Positions 34,011 through 46,722 are shown, numbered from the stretch's first letter. The stretch: 64,000 nt of DNA from Albugo candida (GCA_040437565.1 JBDOQK010000048.1:62001-126000); one strand, 5' to 3'. The notes: a model not told the origin generated them from the letters alone. Program-made: numbers and translations.

Positions 34011-35821
34011 ACAGACCAGAAATGTTGCGCTCTCTTATTAACTAATATGTACAACCCGGTGCTCTCGCAGTGGCTACAGTATATATGTCTATCAATAGGA
34101 AATAATTAACTGCGGCCAAATTTCCTTCTCTCCATACAAAATCACGAGAATTCGCCAAACTTCAACCTCTTACTACTTCGTCTACAATAGAAATTTAATA
34201 AACTCGGGCTCTATTGTAAGAAAGCCAATTCCATGTGCTTTCAGTATACGGAGAACATTTTGCTCTATTTTTTTTTTGGTATTAGTAGGAGTTCTTGTCC
34301 ATGGAATTTATGGTCTGATTATAATTGTCTTGCACTGTACTCGCACTATTCACAATTAGACGATCTCAACACGTCAATTATATATGCTCGATGATGCGAC
34401 ATAAAACGTGCGACTGTAACATATTCCATCAGGAATCCCGTAGTCGACAAGATTGTATTCGACTGCTAAGAAAAATCAGTAACAGATGAATTGTTATGCA
34501 GCTTCAGAATTAAGGTATTTTGAATAATATGGCGTCTTATCTTACCTCATTCAATCAGAGACGACCTGAGATCTTCCGTTACAATATGACGTACAACTCA
34601 TGCTATCATTTGATTGTGGTGCTTTAGTCGCGTCATCTTGATTCCAGCTTTAGTCGTACTACTCAGCTTCGTCCATCGAGTAAATGTCAAGCTTTGAGGC
34701 ACAACGCTCATCAGGTATATGAGTACCTGGTACTGACAGTGTGTATTGGAGATCCTAAGGAGGAATATGGTGGTCATGGACAGGCATTTACACAATACGA
34801 TATCTGAAGCGGTCACTGAAATCTTGCGTTGTGTACATAAGTCCGTCCGTGTCAACCTTCTCAGAAACTAAAATATCATCTCTTCGACATCCACAATCAT
34901 GAATGAATCTACATCACTCGGAATGAACCCTTGGAATAAGTGTACCTTGTCCGATAGCATGGGTCGATTAAGATATATGCCGCGAAAGGGAAAGATTCGG
35001 ATAAATGATGCAATGCCAAGTGCCAAGACTAGCCGAAAAGAAGTCTTGGAATAAGTATTCGGCAGCAATTCAATGCTTCGTGAAATGAAAGTTGCGCGCA
35101 TGTCAAAGATCAATCGTTTATGTCACAAAAAAGATGGAAAGGTTATTAGTGGAAGTCGAGGTTCATTACGATTAAGATGCATTGTTGGTTAGGCGATGTA
35201 CAGGCAGGCTCACATTCGTATGTGGTTTTGGTCATGGACCCACTGGTATTGCAGCTCGACGCAGAAAAATAATCTTAGAGCAGCGACCTTATGTGGCTTG
35301 AATTACGTCTTAGAGATTCTTAGCGAGCTATACGGACGACGTGCAGGCTAGTGACCACGTGCATCTATAACGAAAGATATTTACCTAGGACAACAAAACG
35401 GGTCAGCGCATGAGCGCCAACTACATCTGATTCTCTTGTAGAATGCTCTGAACGAATTTAAGCACAATTTTACATCGTCCAACAGGCAACCAAACTCATC
35501 AGCATTCGGTTGGAAAAAACGTGAGCATGTGATTGGAATGTTGTGCCTGCGCATGGACCCTGAATAAAGGAAAAGATTACATCCGTCAGGATGACAGATT
35601 TCTAGCATTATGTTTTCTCCACATTGTCGTGGCCAGGCGACGTTCGAATGCGCAGTTCGACAGTCAATCGAGGCTTTCTTTTGCATTACTATATAGGATA
35701 TAAGAGCGCTTCCGCAAACAGAAGGACGTGCAAGTTCATGCAGTTCACTACACTGTATGGGAGGTAAACTAAGTATTTTCGCTAGGCAAAAGGTTAATGA
35801 AAAAGAATTCGAAATAATATT
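34011..35821. other. Intergenic stretch without a recognisable gene
   Basis: Only short open frames (up to about 100 codons, for example 35381-35686 minus) occur here, with amino-acid compositions and stops typical of non-coding sequence. I see no conserved motif, RNA gene or clear repeat. Confidence 0.5.
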
Positions 35822-37181
35822 CTACTCAACACTTCTATTCAGACTACCATCTCCTGAGGAATCGTTGAACGCGATTTCGATCGGTAGACATGATATTGCA
35901 TACAAAGCAAACGTGACAACCGCCCCGATGACGAAATTCCTCTTCCCTTTGACGCTGATTGGATCTTGTAACGGCTCTTTAGCTCTTTCGGTGCTTGACT
36001 TTATTCTCTCTTCGACAACTTCTTCAATCATTTCGCGTTTTCTCCAGTCGATACTTTGATATGGTGTAAGCAGACCTTTATCGACCGGAAAGGCGACGGG
36101 ATCTAAGAAATGATTTTGAATCTGCCTCACAAAATAGTTGTCTTCATTCTGAGTATAGCCTTCTAAACATGCAATATAGTTCTCCGAGTCCCGACTGAAA
36201 TATTGCGCACGGATAGTCTTGGCCACGTCGATGAGTGTTGGCGCAAACTCGAACAGGACATCGCGAAGTTGTGTATTTGCTAGTCCGTCAATTACATGTC
36301 CAAAGATTTCTGCATCCAGGGAATTTGGATGATAACCAAAACTGTACCTGGAACTCTTTTCTGACAGTTTTGCATTTAATGAGGTATAACAGTCTCTAGC
36401 AACGACATAAGCCTTGCACTTGCTTAATTTAAATCTGCGATCGTAGCGAGTATTACATTTTACCTGTTCTCTAGAAGAGATACCATGTGCTTGAGCTTCC
36501 TTCAGCGCTGCATTGCGCATCATTTTTGGAAGAATCCGATTTAGTGGAAACGGGATCACATTTCTAAGCTGTGGTAATGTGACTTCCTCGTACTCAACAT
36601 CGTCAACCCAACGACAGTATGACTATCGAAACAATAATTAAATCATCAAGATCTAGGTGTGTGCACCACTGACCAAAGCATACGCGAGCTTCTCCGTGAT
36701 GATACTCCTAAATGCAAAGACATCCGCTTTCTCTTCAGCCGTCAAATGAACATCAATATCGACATGAAACTACGATGGATAAACGTGTAAGAAGACTACA
36801 CAAAACGTGTGAGCAATTAAATGTACAGTCTGCAGATGTAAGTTTATATCGCTTTTAGAGAGTAGATAATTTCCATCGTGCAATTGTGGTAGGTCACCTT
36901 CAAAGCACTCTATCAAGAGTTCATCACAAAACTGTTTCAGTGTGCTTACCAGATACTTCATACTTTGGATATCGTGAGTTATGCACGTGTAAATTCAACT
37001 TAGCCATTCGTGCATATGCTATAATATTGTACGCTGGCCAAAATTGATGCAGAACAATCATGGATCCATAATCTTTAGAGGTTTTGGGCACAAATTCTAG
37101 ATATTCATTAGATTCTTTCCGCAACTTTTGCTTGAAAGGAGTCGACGGCAAAAGAGAGGTAAAACGGTTTGTTGGGAACAT
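35822..37181 (-). CDS. Metaxin-like outer mitochondrial membrane import protein
   Basis: Metaxins (Tom37 relatives) sit in the mitochondrial outer membrane and help insert beta-barrel proteins with the SAM complex. Exons join as 37181-36950, 36909-36827, 36769-36674 and 36622-35822, giving 403 residues. Introns are 40, 57 and 51 bp. The N-terminal thioredoxin-like half shows VLHQFWPAYNIIAYARMAKL and GDLPQLHDGNYLLSKSDI. Then follow LTAEEKADVFAFRSII, the FPLNRILPKMMRN segment and the GST-C-like HPNSLDAEIFGHV. A hydrophobic segment near the C terminus (FVIGAVVTFALYAISCL) fits a tail anchor. A 45-bp in-frame piece, 36463-36419, has GT-AG borders and interrupts the conserved region, so it may be a further intron. 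Longer than most metaxins (about 320 residues). Confidence 0.82.
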
Positions 37182-37276
37182 CTACGCACTGCCGCATTCA
37201 ACTCAGATCTGAGTCCGGCAAGGACCGGTGCGCTTTCTGAACCGCATTCGATTGTCCAATAATCTTGTAGAAGGCG
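37182..37276. promoter_or_regulatory. Shared divergent promoter gap, metaxin-like and UTP6
   Basis: Only 95 bp separate the start codons of the minus-strand metaxin-like gene and the plus-strand UTP6 gene. Both promoters and 5' UTRs must therefore lie in this gap or overlap the coding sequence. No TATA-like element stands out. Confidence 0.6.
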
Positions 37277-39424
37277 ATGGCGGAAATGGTGCAGCATGCA
37301 ATGGAACAAATGATTCCAGAGCTGGATGACTTTGCAGAAAAGCGGTTGTTCAAAGATGTACGTGCTAAACGCCGTTCTCAATTCGATTGCTCATTGCTAT
37401 TTTAGGAGGAAATCCATCAGATTCTGGAAAAGCGCCGTACATTCGAATACACGATGAAGCGTATTCCTATCCGAACAATCGATGGATTACGATACATTGA
37501 ATTTGAGTTGAATTTGAACGCATTACAGAAAAGAAGAAAAAAGCGGCTCGGTATGTGCTCGTTCCCACGCTGCCATGGCTATTGTTTGACGTTGTGCTGG
37601 TTATAAACAGGTCTAACGAAAAAAGGAGCCAGCGATTATTCAGGGTTGAGACGAATTGAGTCTATATTTGATCGTCTCTTATTCAAAGATCGAGGAAATG
37701 TTGACTTGTGGTTGCAGTACATTGACTTCCTGAAAGCTGAAAAAATTCACAAGAAGTTATCTCAAGTTCATGCATCTGCTTTACAATATCACCCTCATGT
37801 AGAAGAACTATGGATTGAAGCATCTTCACATGAATTTCAAATACACACAAATATGGATGCTGCACGAGCACTAATGCAACGTGCCATTCGATTGAATCGG
37901 GATTCACAAAAGCTGTGGCATGAATACTTTCGTTTGGAGCTTTTATTCATAAAAAGGCTGCTGTAAGATGCTTTCATTGCTTCTTGTAAGCTCCTGCTAA
38001 TTAATTTCAGTTCCCGACGTAAGGTGTTAAAATTGGATATCCATGAGGAACAAAGGGCAAAACAACATCAATCAGGAACATCGGACCTCGTGCTATTTGA
38101 TGGCATATATAATCAAGTTGTTGCCGATGCATCTACTTCCAAGACAACTTCAGACACACAGCGAATGCAGGAGGAAATATTGAACGGAGCAATTTTGCAA
38201 GTCGTCTTTCACAATGCAATTGAGCAAGTACCTAGTGATGTGAATTTTCGACTGGAATTTATTCGACTTGTGAACGACTCGAGTCTTGGTTCTTTGGAAA
38301 AGCTGAAAGAGAACATCTTAAGCTCATGCTTACGAGATTTTCCAGAAAACGAGGATTTGCATTGCTACAAAGCTGTGCGTCCGCTTGAGTCACTCAATTC
38401 TGATTCCAATCAAGACTGCGAGATTGCCGAGCAAAGGACCATGACGAGTTTTAAAAAAAGCGTTCAGGAATTAGGAACTTTGTCGATGAGAAATAAATTC
38501 ATCGATTGGATTGTTGTGTGGGCAAACTCTGTCAAACGAAGTAACAAATTTGTACAACACGCGGAAGAAGCTCTGCGCTGGTTGGCTTTCGACAATTTCG
38601 AAGAAGGTGGTGCAAAGATTGCTTGCACATGCGTTCATTTCGTCAAGCGACAGAAGGGTTACCAAAGCGCTCTAAATTTAGTCGTAAAACTTATTGCGAA
38701 ATGGAAAGAAGTGGGTTCAGATAAATCAGTATCTTGGGCAGACTTATGGTTACTATATGTTAATTTATTTCTTCACATTAAATCAGCGGGTACGATGGCA
38801 AAGACTGAAGGAAATAACAACATAAAGTGCCAGCGCGACAGCTATGATTCGGCCATGCTATCAGCGAAGAAAATCATATTGAGTGGACTCCAGTCGGTCT
38901 CTACAGCGCGAGACAAGTACCTCTTGGATCAGTATTTGCTGCAATTATTGCTTGGCACATCGACCGTAGATTCAACAGAGCTACATCAGGTTTATCATGA
39001 AGCTTTGGCTAGACAGGAAGAAGATTCAGATATTTGGCACTCCTTAAGAGACCAGTATCTCAAATGGATTTTTGCAACGAAGAGTTTCGAGGAGTTGGAG
39101 GCAGCTGCGAAGACGTTCATGACTTCAAATCGTCTGCTTCCGACCGAGAATACTTACAAGTTTCTGTTGCAATTGATTCACATGAAGATGACATATTCTT
39201 GTAATCAGAAAACTAGCACATCGATCTGCAAGATATTTGAAAGACTTGTCGACTTATTTGGTCAGCAAAATCAACAAGTCTGGGCAAAATACATACAGTT
39301 TCATGTTCAGCGAGGCGAGATTGTTGAGGCAAATAAAGTATTTCATCGAGCTACACGCGCAATTCCTACAGTTGCTTGGACTGAAGGATACGGGATCGCT
39401 AATTCACAGGGCCGCGATGGCTAA
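37277..39424 (+). CDS. UTP6: UTP6, U3 snoRNP (SSU processome) component
   Basis: UTP6 is a HAT-repeat protein of the UTP-B subcomplex that binds the U3 snoRNP and is needed for 18S rRNA maturation in the nucleolus. Exons are 37277-37357, 37406-37550, 37611-37962 and 38011-39424, giving 663 residues (human about 597). Introns are 48, 60 and 48 bp. The N terminus (MAEMVQHAMEQMIPELDDF, then EIHQILEKRRTFEY and LRYIEFELNLNALQKRR) matches the family signature. HAT motifs follow, such as DLWLQYIDFLKAEK, ELWIEASSHEF and KLWHEYFRLEL. Further HAT-like helices fill the C-terminal half, ending with VWAKYIQFHVQRGEI. Splice phases are consistent. It ends 180 bp before the convergent exonuclease gene. The last 20 residues do not look like the usual UTP6 tail. 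Confidence 0.9.
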
Positions 39425-39604
39425 ACGAGTTACCAGTACAGCGCTCTTCAACATTGCACCTGATAGTCGGATCATTTAGCGGCTTTATCGATCAAATATT
39501 GGAATTTAGCGATGCTTTTATTGAAGCATGCGATATCTGGAAGTAACTACTCTACTTTCTCCTACGTCGTACCAATTTACATCTCGGGTACATTGAGGCC
39601 TACT

Positions 39605-41272
39605 TTACGCAGCCCTCACTAGGAATATTCTGACAAATCCTTGCTGACACTTTTCCAATGCCGCTGATAGTTTCTGTTCCTCATTTGCATTCCATGACAG
39701 CGAACACTTTGGGTTGTTGCGAGTCGTACGCAACTTATGTAGTTCTCGGAGCTCGTCTCTATTCGGATAGAATACTATCAAGAATAACGAATCTTCTGTC
39801 GGCAGCGACTGAAGAATTCTCGTTTTTGCATGATCAATTTCTTCCTGAGTGGACTTCCTAAGTCGAGCCCAAGTAAAATGAGGTGGAAAGCCAGTAGTGA
39901 GCTGGTTAACAACCGCGCTGATGATTTGATCATTTGTATCGCACGCGATTGCACTGGCCGTATCACACGCTATTGAGCGACAAGCGCTTCTAGAATCCAC
40001 AATGAGCACTGACTTTTTTGCTTTGCACAATTCTCGGATCAAACTCTTCTTGGCTTGATGCGATGCTGGTGACGGAAAGTTTGGACCGTGAAGCACTTTT
40101 CGTTTTACGAGCTGTAAAGTAGCTACGGCATCCTCGATACTGCAATGCCCCTGATCGTCATTCTGAATTACTCGCTGCAAGAATTTTGCTGCTAGGAATC
40201 TCAGAGCCGACCGGAAAGGTGGGCCCTTGGGGTGTGGAAATAATAACACTGTGTCAATGATACGCCGGTGGATGATTCTGAGCGCGCACAGGTCGTTTTC
40301 TATCGAATGGCCGATTAATATCGCTTCTGCTGGCACAATATCCAAAAAACGGTCTTGTATGTCCTTCAAACGTGTGCTGCAATTGTGCATAAGTTCGGGA
40401 GTTATGCCTGAATACTGAGTGCAGTAGTCAACAATCGGATTCTCAGGACAGACAAATTCGTCTAGCAAAATCTTCAAGTCCTATTAGTACTCACTATCGC
40501 GATTCAAGCATTACGTACCGTTTCAAACGAATCGATAAGTGTCAAGCGGCATAATTCAGTTCCCTTGGTGGTTTGACACATCTCACAGTCAAGTGCGAAT
40601 ACAAGATCCTTGACGTCCCTAATATCATCGGGTCTCTTGAGCGTTGTTTCTCTATACATGGCTGCATTGTCTTTGAATATCCCCTCAAGATTATGCTTCA
40701 GTTCCGCATCATCCATCACGTAAAACTCCAATGGTGGCTTGCTAGATGCATCCTTGACTGAGGTGCAACAGTTAGCATTTTGTTGCTCTGATGTACGAGC
40801 TCTACCTTTATGAGCTTTCTTGAACCTTTTGATGCGGTGCTTCACTGCTTTCCGAGCCGCACGCTGTAGCGTGTTTAATTCTTCTTTTGATGCTTTCATG
40901 TCAAGAAATGTAGTATCACTTCTGGGAATACCGTCGCCAGTAGACAATTGCACGGGAAGGCAAAACTCAACTACGTTTTGAGAATTGTCAGATGTATCTT
41001 GTACACTCAGCGCTTCCCAAGCACGTCGAGCGATATCTAAAGGGATTTGTTCCAAGTCTACATCTTCGCAAACCAGCAAAACAGTGCTTCTGATCGACTT
41101 CGTGTGCAGCATGCAAGTAGAAATGGAAGCCCACACGTCCTGTTCACATTAGTATTCGAGTCATTTCATTGCGGGCACATTGAAATTAATACCGCACCGT
41201 CAATGAAAGCTTAAGATCATTCTGGCGATGGCTTTCAAGCAAGCCCATTACAATGCTCTCAATCGCGGCCAT
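39605..41272 (-). CDS. REXO1/REXO5-like DEDDh 3'-5' RNA exonuclease
   Basis: This is a member of the REX/REXO exonuclease family that trims 3' ends of structured RNAs. Exons join as 41272-41198, 41139-40519 and 40480-39605, giving 523 residues. Introns are 58 bp and an unusually short 38 bp. The DEDDh motifs are all present: ALDCEM near residue 213 (Exo I), ILIGHSIENDL near residue 286 (Exo II) and HCSIEDA near residue 349 (Exo III, with catalytic His and Asp). IVDYCTQYSGIT and DTVLLFPHPKGPPFRSALRFLA also match this subfamily. A basic stretch (KHRIKRFKKAHKGR) in the N-terminal half could aid RNA binding or nuclear import. The start at 41272 follows an in-frame stop. The last 130 residues are not conserved enough for me to name. 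Confidence 0.88.
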
Positions 41273-43070
41273 AGATTCACAGCCAATCGCATCTTATTGG
41301 TGCGATGTTTAGCCATCATAAAAGAAAGGGGATTACTAAGACGGTTTGTTCAACCCGTGCTAACAAATATGGCATTCGGCCGCGATCACGAGCGCCTTCC
41401 AATATACCAGTTTTGAGCCCATTTTCGTGTCGTTCGTATGGACCAGGACCTAGACCTTAATCTCCTGCATTCCTTCGTGGTCTTGAAAATCACATTTCGT
41501 TTCAAACATTCACTGCTTAACCATCTCAATGAATATGCATCGGGCTCCCAGCTGACATAAAAGGGAGAAAAGGTCCACTGGGAATTATGGTAAAATATCA
41601 GGGGGAAAATCATCTCATAGTACTTGGTACAGAGCGGTCTATTCGTATTCAAGTGTAGATCCGCTCGTTAAGCTTCAACTTGAGGCTAACAACCAGAACT
41701 GTTGTGGTGATATATCTGGATGCAGGATCATACAAGTATATCTAGCAAGTCGTGTAAGATGGGCATGGTATGAGCGAATCTTCCTGTTGACTACCAATTT
41801 ACAGGATGAATGATGTAGGGCGAAGATACAAGATATACCCCAGTCGTTACATGTTTCATTATGGGTGAATTTGCGAAGTCAAGCTGCTTTCTCTAGCCTT
41901 TTGTGCCACCTCTGTGCGACGTACAGAAGNNNNNNNNNNNNNNNNNNNNNNNNNNNNNNNNNNNNNNNNNNNNNNNNNNNNNNNNNNNNNNNNNNNNNNN
42001 NNNNNNNNNNNNNNNNNNNNNNNNNNNNNAAATCATCTCATAGTACTTGGTACAGAGCGGTCTATTCGTATTCAAGTGTAGATCCGCTCGTTAAGCTTCA
42101 ACTTGAGGCTAACAACCAGAACTGTTGTGGTGATATATCTGGATGCAGGATCATACAAGTATATCTAGCAAGTCGTGTAAGATGGGCATGGTATGAGCGA
42201 ATCTTCCTGTTGACTACCAATTTACAGGATGAATGATGTAGGGCGAAGATACAAGATATACCCCAGTCGTTACATGTTTCATTATGGGTGAATTTGCGAA
42301 GTCAAGCTGCTTTCTCTAGCCTTTTGTGCCACCTCTGTGCGACGTACAGAAGAATCCACGAAAACAGGATAATACGGTGTCAGTGCAACAGCAGTGAGCA
42401 TTACGTGCTCTATCACCAAATGAACATGTTTGGTTGAAGTGGCAACGCAGCGAAGGAAATGCTGGACAGATGATTATGGCTCGCCTATGGCGTGTCCAAT
42501 TGATGGAAGACTTACTCGCTTGCAATAGTTCATTGAGACCCTTATAGTTACATCCATCTTGCTACCGCTATTGAAGACTACGATAACTATCACAAGCCGA
42601 TTTCCGAATCACAAGAATAATTCTTTTCTGCCAAGTTTGACACGCTGGTGGCTAGATCACTTTCCACAATTATTTGAGTTATATTCCTCTATACAATCAT
42701 ATCGTCATTCAAGCTGAACACATTCTGAAGTTCCAATTTGATGATGTGGGTTTATCAATAATTCTAGCCTCGGTTGATCGGAGTTTTTCTTCCTAAGAAG
42801 GCTGACTTATGTAGCAATGCACTAAGTGAATATCCGATTCAGATATCGTATGAGGTAGAAATATGTCAGCAACCAGCATATTCCCTCGTAAGAGATTTAA
42901 GAAGCGTTGTCCAATACAGGCTACTCCCACATCTGACGAGCGTTCTGCCTCAAACCTTGACATTGTACTCGATGAACGAATATCAGTAGTACGACCACGC
43001 ACATTTTATGTCGCATCTTCGAGCATATAAGGATTACGTTTTGAGATCATCAAAATTGTGGGTGGTATTG
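41273..43070. other. Gene-poor stretch containing assembly gap F
   Basis: I find no convincing gene between the exonuclease start and the secreted-protein copy. The 100 Ns at 41930-42029 are flanked by identical 323-bp copies (41607-41929 and 42030-42352). Short frames here lack recognisable motifs. Confidence 0.6.
41607..42352. repeat. Assembly gap F with duplicated flanks
   Basis: Identical 323-bp direct repeats border exactly 100 Ns, the same arrangement as gaps A-E. This indicates an unmerged contig overlap rather than a biological tandem repeat. Confidence 0.93.
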
Positions 43071-43198
43071 GTACGCAATTGTCATCGATTCGTACAGACG
43101 GGAAATAAATGTCGCGTTGTACGACAAACAGACAATCTTGATATTTGATGGAATTAGTTTGCGCTATTTGGAAGTGAATGCATAATTAAACTATTCCT

Positions 43199-43844
43199 AT
43201 CTAAAGTTATTGCAATGGACATTTCGTCGGATATTATGCTTCAGCGCAACAGCAGCCATGCTATTTTGCATCGTTGAGGGTGAAGGAACGCAACCACCGG
43301 CAAAGGAATCGGAAGAAATGGGCTCCGAAGCCGGCAGCAACGCTGAATTCAGTGCAATTGCACTCTATGGGGCACCAACCATGTTTCCCCGTCCATGGCC
43401 AATTCTTTTGGATCATATCCATACGGTAATGGGTACGGTCCCAACAATCAGTATCCTGTATCACCTACTACAGCAACTCCATCTATCTATGGGCAATACA
43501 ATCCATTCAGTCAGCCACCAGTACCACTAAATGGGTATGTGCCATCACCGTTCGGCGGTGCCTTCAACCCTTACTCCGGCTATCCTAATCAAGGACTCGG
43601 ATTTGAATTCGATTTTGGATACACACCTTTCAGCGTTCAAGGAGATGCTACATATTGCGTTCAAGGCCCTGTATGCTCCAGCTCAGGCATCATGCCAGCT
43701 GGATACAAATGCCCGGTTGCATGGAGCCGAGCGGTGGACGATTGTAGTTCAGACAAGCCAAGCCATCTTGGAGGATACGAGTGCGTTCTCCCGGCACATT
43801 CGCGGTGCGCTCAGACTGGGTATGCTTGGGGCTGCACGCTGTGA
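43199..43844 (+). pseudogene. Secreted Gly/Pro-rich, Cys-tailed protein (frame not continuous)
   Basis: The N-terminal part has a signal-peptide-like segment (RRILCFSATAAMLFC) and an acidic stretch. A different frame from about 43395 then continues with a Gly/Pro/Tyr/Asn-rich region (SFGSYPYGNGYGPNNQYP). It ends in a cysteine tail with seven Cys spaced C-x5-C-x11-C-x10-C-x12-C-x7-C-x8-C, finishing WGCTL. Similar tails (C..GP.C, AG..CP, a final W-G-C) are, to my recollection, common in predicted secreted oomycete proteins. The ATG used in the sister copy at 29350 is absent. Either an intron I cannot define or a decay event separates the two parts. It is the best-preserved full-length member with its Cys tail in this window. 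Confidence 0.6.
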
Positions 43845-44158
43845 TTATGAAGCTGATACAACCAGTCCTTTGGAGGATGGCTATGAGATGTTTTTGCAAC
43901 GCTGGCTTGTCAATATCCTCGACACATTTATACAGATTTCAATATTTAGCCTTAGCTCTTCTTCTGCTCAATCTTGTTTATGTATGCAGGATGCACCTCA
44001 CACGCGCTTCCGCTGTATTCGGCTGTGAGTGTCAGCAAGTAGCCTTTGCTCATTCTTTCAATCGCTTATTTGTCTGTATTTAATATTTGTGAAGGACTTG
44101 CTTTTGTTGATAATACAATAGGTTACTCAAAACATCATCTCGTCTTGCTTCTGCGATG

Positions 44159-44186
44159 GAGGATTGTGATAAATTTCACAATCCTC
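44159..44186. repeat. Perfect 11-bp inverted repeat (hairpin)
   Basis: gaggattgtga and tcacaatcctc form an 11-bp perfect stem around the loop taaatt. It lies about 310 bp downstream of the secreted-protein copy and has no assigned role. Confidence 0.6.
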
Positions 44187-45887
44187 GAAAGCCCTTCTTT
44201 ATTACACTACAGTGATCAATTTCGACTTTTCGTGATTAGCCGATAACTCTGACCACTTCAAATTGTACTATCGTCTGAGTCTTTACCTTCTAAAATACAT
44301 TTCTGTATGTACTATTCCGAGTTCCTTCATTATAAGGTCTGTCAACTGATGTGACTTCATCGATAATGTATATTGGATGTAGTGGCAGCAATACTTGCTG
44401 AGAAAGCTGACACACACGGAATCATATATACAAAGCTTCAGCTCAGTGCTCAATTCAAATATTGTGCGATGTGGATATGCGTAGAGTCCGACCTATACCT
44501 CGCTGAGAGAGTAAAGAGACGCTATCGAATCCCAGTTGCCCCGTGATGAATAACCACAATTACGTGATTACATTGATTTTGAATTGTGTCGTGACGAACA
44601 ATTACAAGTCTGGTCATTTATGCTGGTATTAGACACTAGATCCGATTTAGCGGCGTAACTATCGATCCGTTTGGTCCTTGTCTTGCTTCGTACGAGCCCA
44701 AAAAACCCATCCAAATCCAATCCAAGTTTCCAGTACCAGACACAACATATTACAATTGTACTTTTTGTCTCACAATATCGAGCAGATGTAGATCAACGTG
44801 TCTATATCTTCAAAAGGTGGGTGGTATTTGTACATAAGATCATCTATCAGCAATGATAGGAGGGAATGTCGCGTTTGGATGCAAACAAGCTTGCAATGCT
44901 TTTCAAATTTGCGGTGTGTTGTCTGTGCGTGTTCCACGTGTACTTTAGAACGATCATTTATCAGCGTTCCTCTCGTTCGCAGGTTGTCTTATGGAAGGTT
45001 TGTGGTCTAGTCCGCGGAATATGGACTACCTATGGTGGACGATTTGAGGAGTTGACGACTAGTGCCGTCTGTGTTGAAACGGATCGCATCTAATGCGATT
45101 AATGGTTGAAGGCTCAACTCTCCTGTTCGTGTGGGGAGTAGAGGTGAGCCTTGACACGATTTGTCCAGATACTGGTACTCTATGGTAGGTGTGATTTCTA
45201 AGAAAGATTTTCCGGTCGCTTCTGTGGGAATAGGATGCAGGTCTTCTACCGTGGATGATGGTTGTCGACCTTGCTGCACTTATCGCCCAGACAAGACTTT
45301 AAGGAAGACAAAATTTGAGAACATGTTAACAGAATGTGGTGGGTTCTCGACGCATCATACCCACATGGTCTGCTGATAACCCAATTAAAAAATTGTTTTC
45401 GAACGCTCACGTTATACAGCGAGGGAAGCATTTGTTAGCTGTTGATGAAGAAACATCCAGAAGCGATATAGTAGCCCCGATGGCGCATGCCAAGCCTTGT
45501 CGTGGAGCACGCATGTGTTCAAGGAAGAAAACGAAGCAGGTCGCTCGTTTTAAACAGGAATAATGGATCATTTCTAGTTGCAGGGTTATCATTCCGAACT
45601 TTTTTAAACAGGGTTTTGCTCTGACCAGATCTACCAAAATCTCGTTTGAACATTTGTGTACGCTGCCATGTACCAATGGTATCGTTGCGAATCTGACGCA
45701 TTGCATTGTACGTGTATTGCCAGAAACGTTACTTCTATTGTCCGTACAATCTGAGTATGAGTATGATTGCAAGCTTTGTCAAATCACTATCATTTATATA
45801 ACCCGCAAATAAGATTGGTCAAGGTCTTCTTCAACACGCATTTGTGTCGTATAAAAGAGTTTAGCCTGCAGATAGTCATCTTGAAAC

Positions 45888-46412
45888 ATGCTTGATATTC
45901 TTCGACCAAACCTTATCGCACAAGTTGGCAGCGAGTCCCTCGCTCTTTCACAAATTAATCTTTTATTCTCATGCTGCGCTTGTATTCCGGTCATAGATGC
46001 ATTAACTTGCGTGCATGCATCTTTTGCATCCTTACTGTGTCGAATTCTCCCATCTGCAGGTCTGCGATACAATACGGAATGGACTCGACCGACGATTGTG
46101 TGCCGAGCGCTACATCGCCCTCGTGATCAAGCTACTTTATCCAGGAGCAACAGGTACTGGCTGGGATGCTTCATTTTCATGCATGATTGTCTACGTCTGA
46201 AAGCTACTTCTCGTAAGCGTTTCACTTTGATCCTCATTCAATTCTCAGTCTATAAAGTACTGATCAGATCTGTCAAGCAGAAGCTAGTTGGAGTAAAACC
46301 TACATTATGCCATCGAGACTCCTTGTTACCACTCAATTTCGTGTTGAATAGGCCGGTACAAATAACAGATAACTCTACTCGTAAGGACTTGACAATTTCA
46401 GATACTTTCTGA
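45888..46412 (+). other. Unidentified 174-codon open frame
   Basis: The frame is open from an ATG at 45888, but its composition (many Arg, Leu, Ser) does not look like a typical protein and I know no relative. Another frame in the same interval has an exon-like piece bounded by ctgcag and a gtactg donor (about 46062-46150). It encodes VCDTIRNGLD and AERYIALVIKLLYPG, vaguely like a Tctex1-type light chain. The evidence is weak for both readings. Confidence 0.2.
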
Positions 46413-46722
46413 ATCACCGAATTGATCGCCCATCGTGTAAACGAATAAAATAAATACTTTAGTGAATACGGATACTGATTCATACTGCGGAATGAAAATG
46501 CGTTAGCTCTTGTTACCTACTTTCTACTGGATGATCGCAGTTTTGTCTTCCCAGTCCTATCAGGGAGTTCAAGTGGTTCAATTCTTCTCTATATTACCAA
46601 TTCACGCAGTTACAGTAATCGATAGCTTGTTATAAGCCTGACACATAATTAAACGAGCTCGGTACCGCTGCTGCTGTATTACATGATTAATCATCTCGCG
46701 AATGGCTCGTAGCCAATAAATT

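Larger units (their letters stand above)
43845..46720. other. Mostly non-coding stretch
   Basis: To about 44030 the sequence is the duplicated 3' flank of the secreted-protein family. Beyond it I see no conserved gene. The longest frame is 45888-46412 (listed separately). A strong hairpin lies at 44159-44186. Confidence 0.5.
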
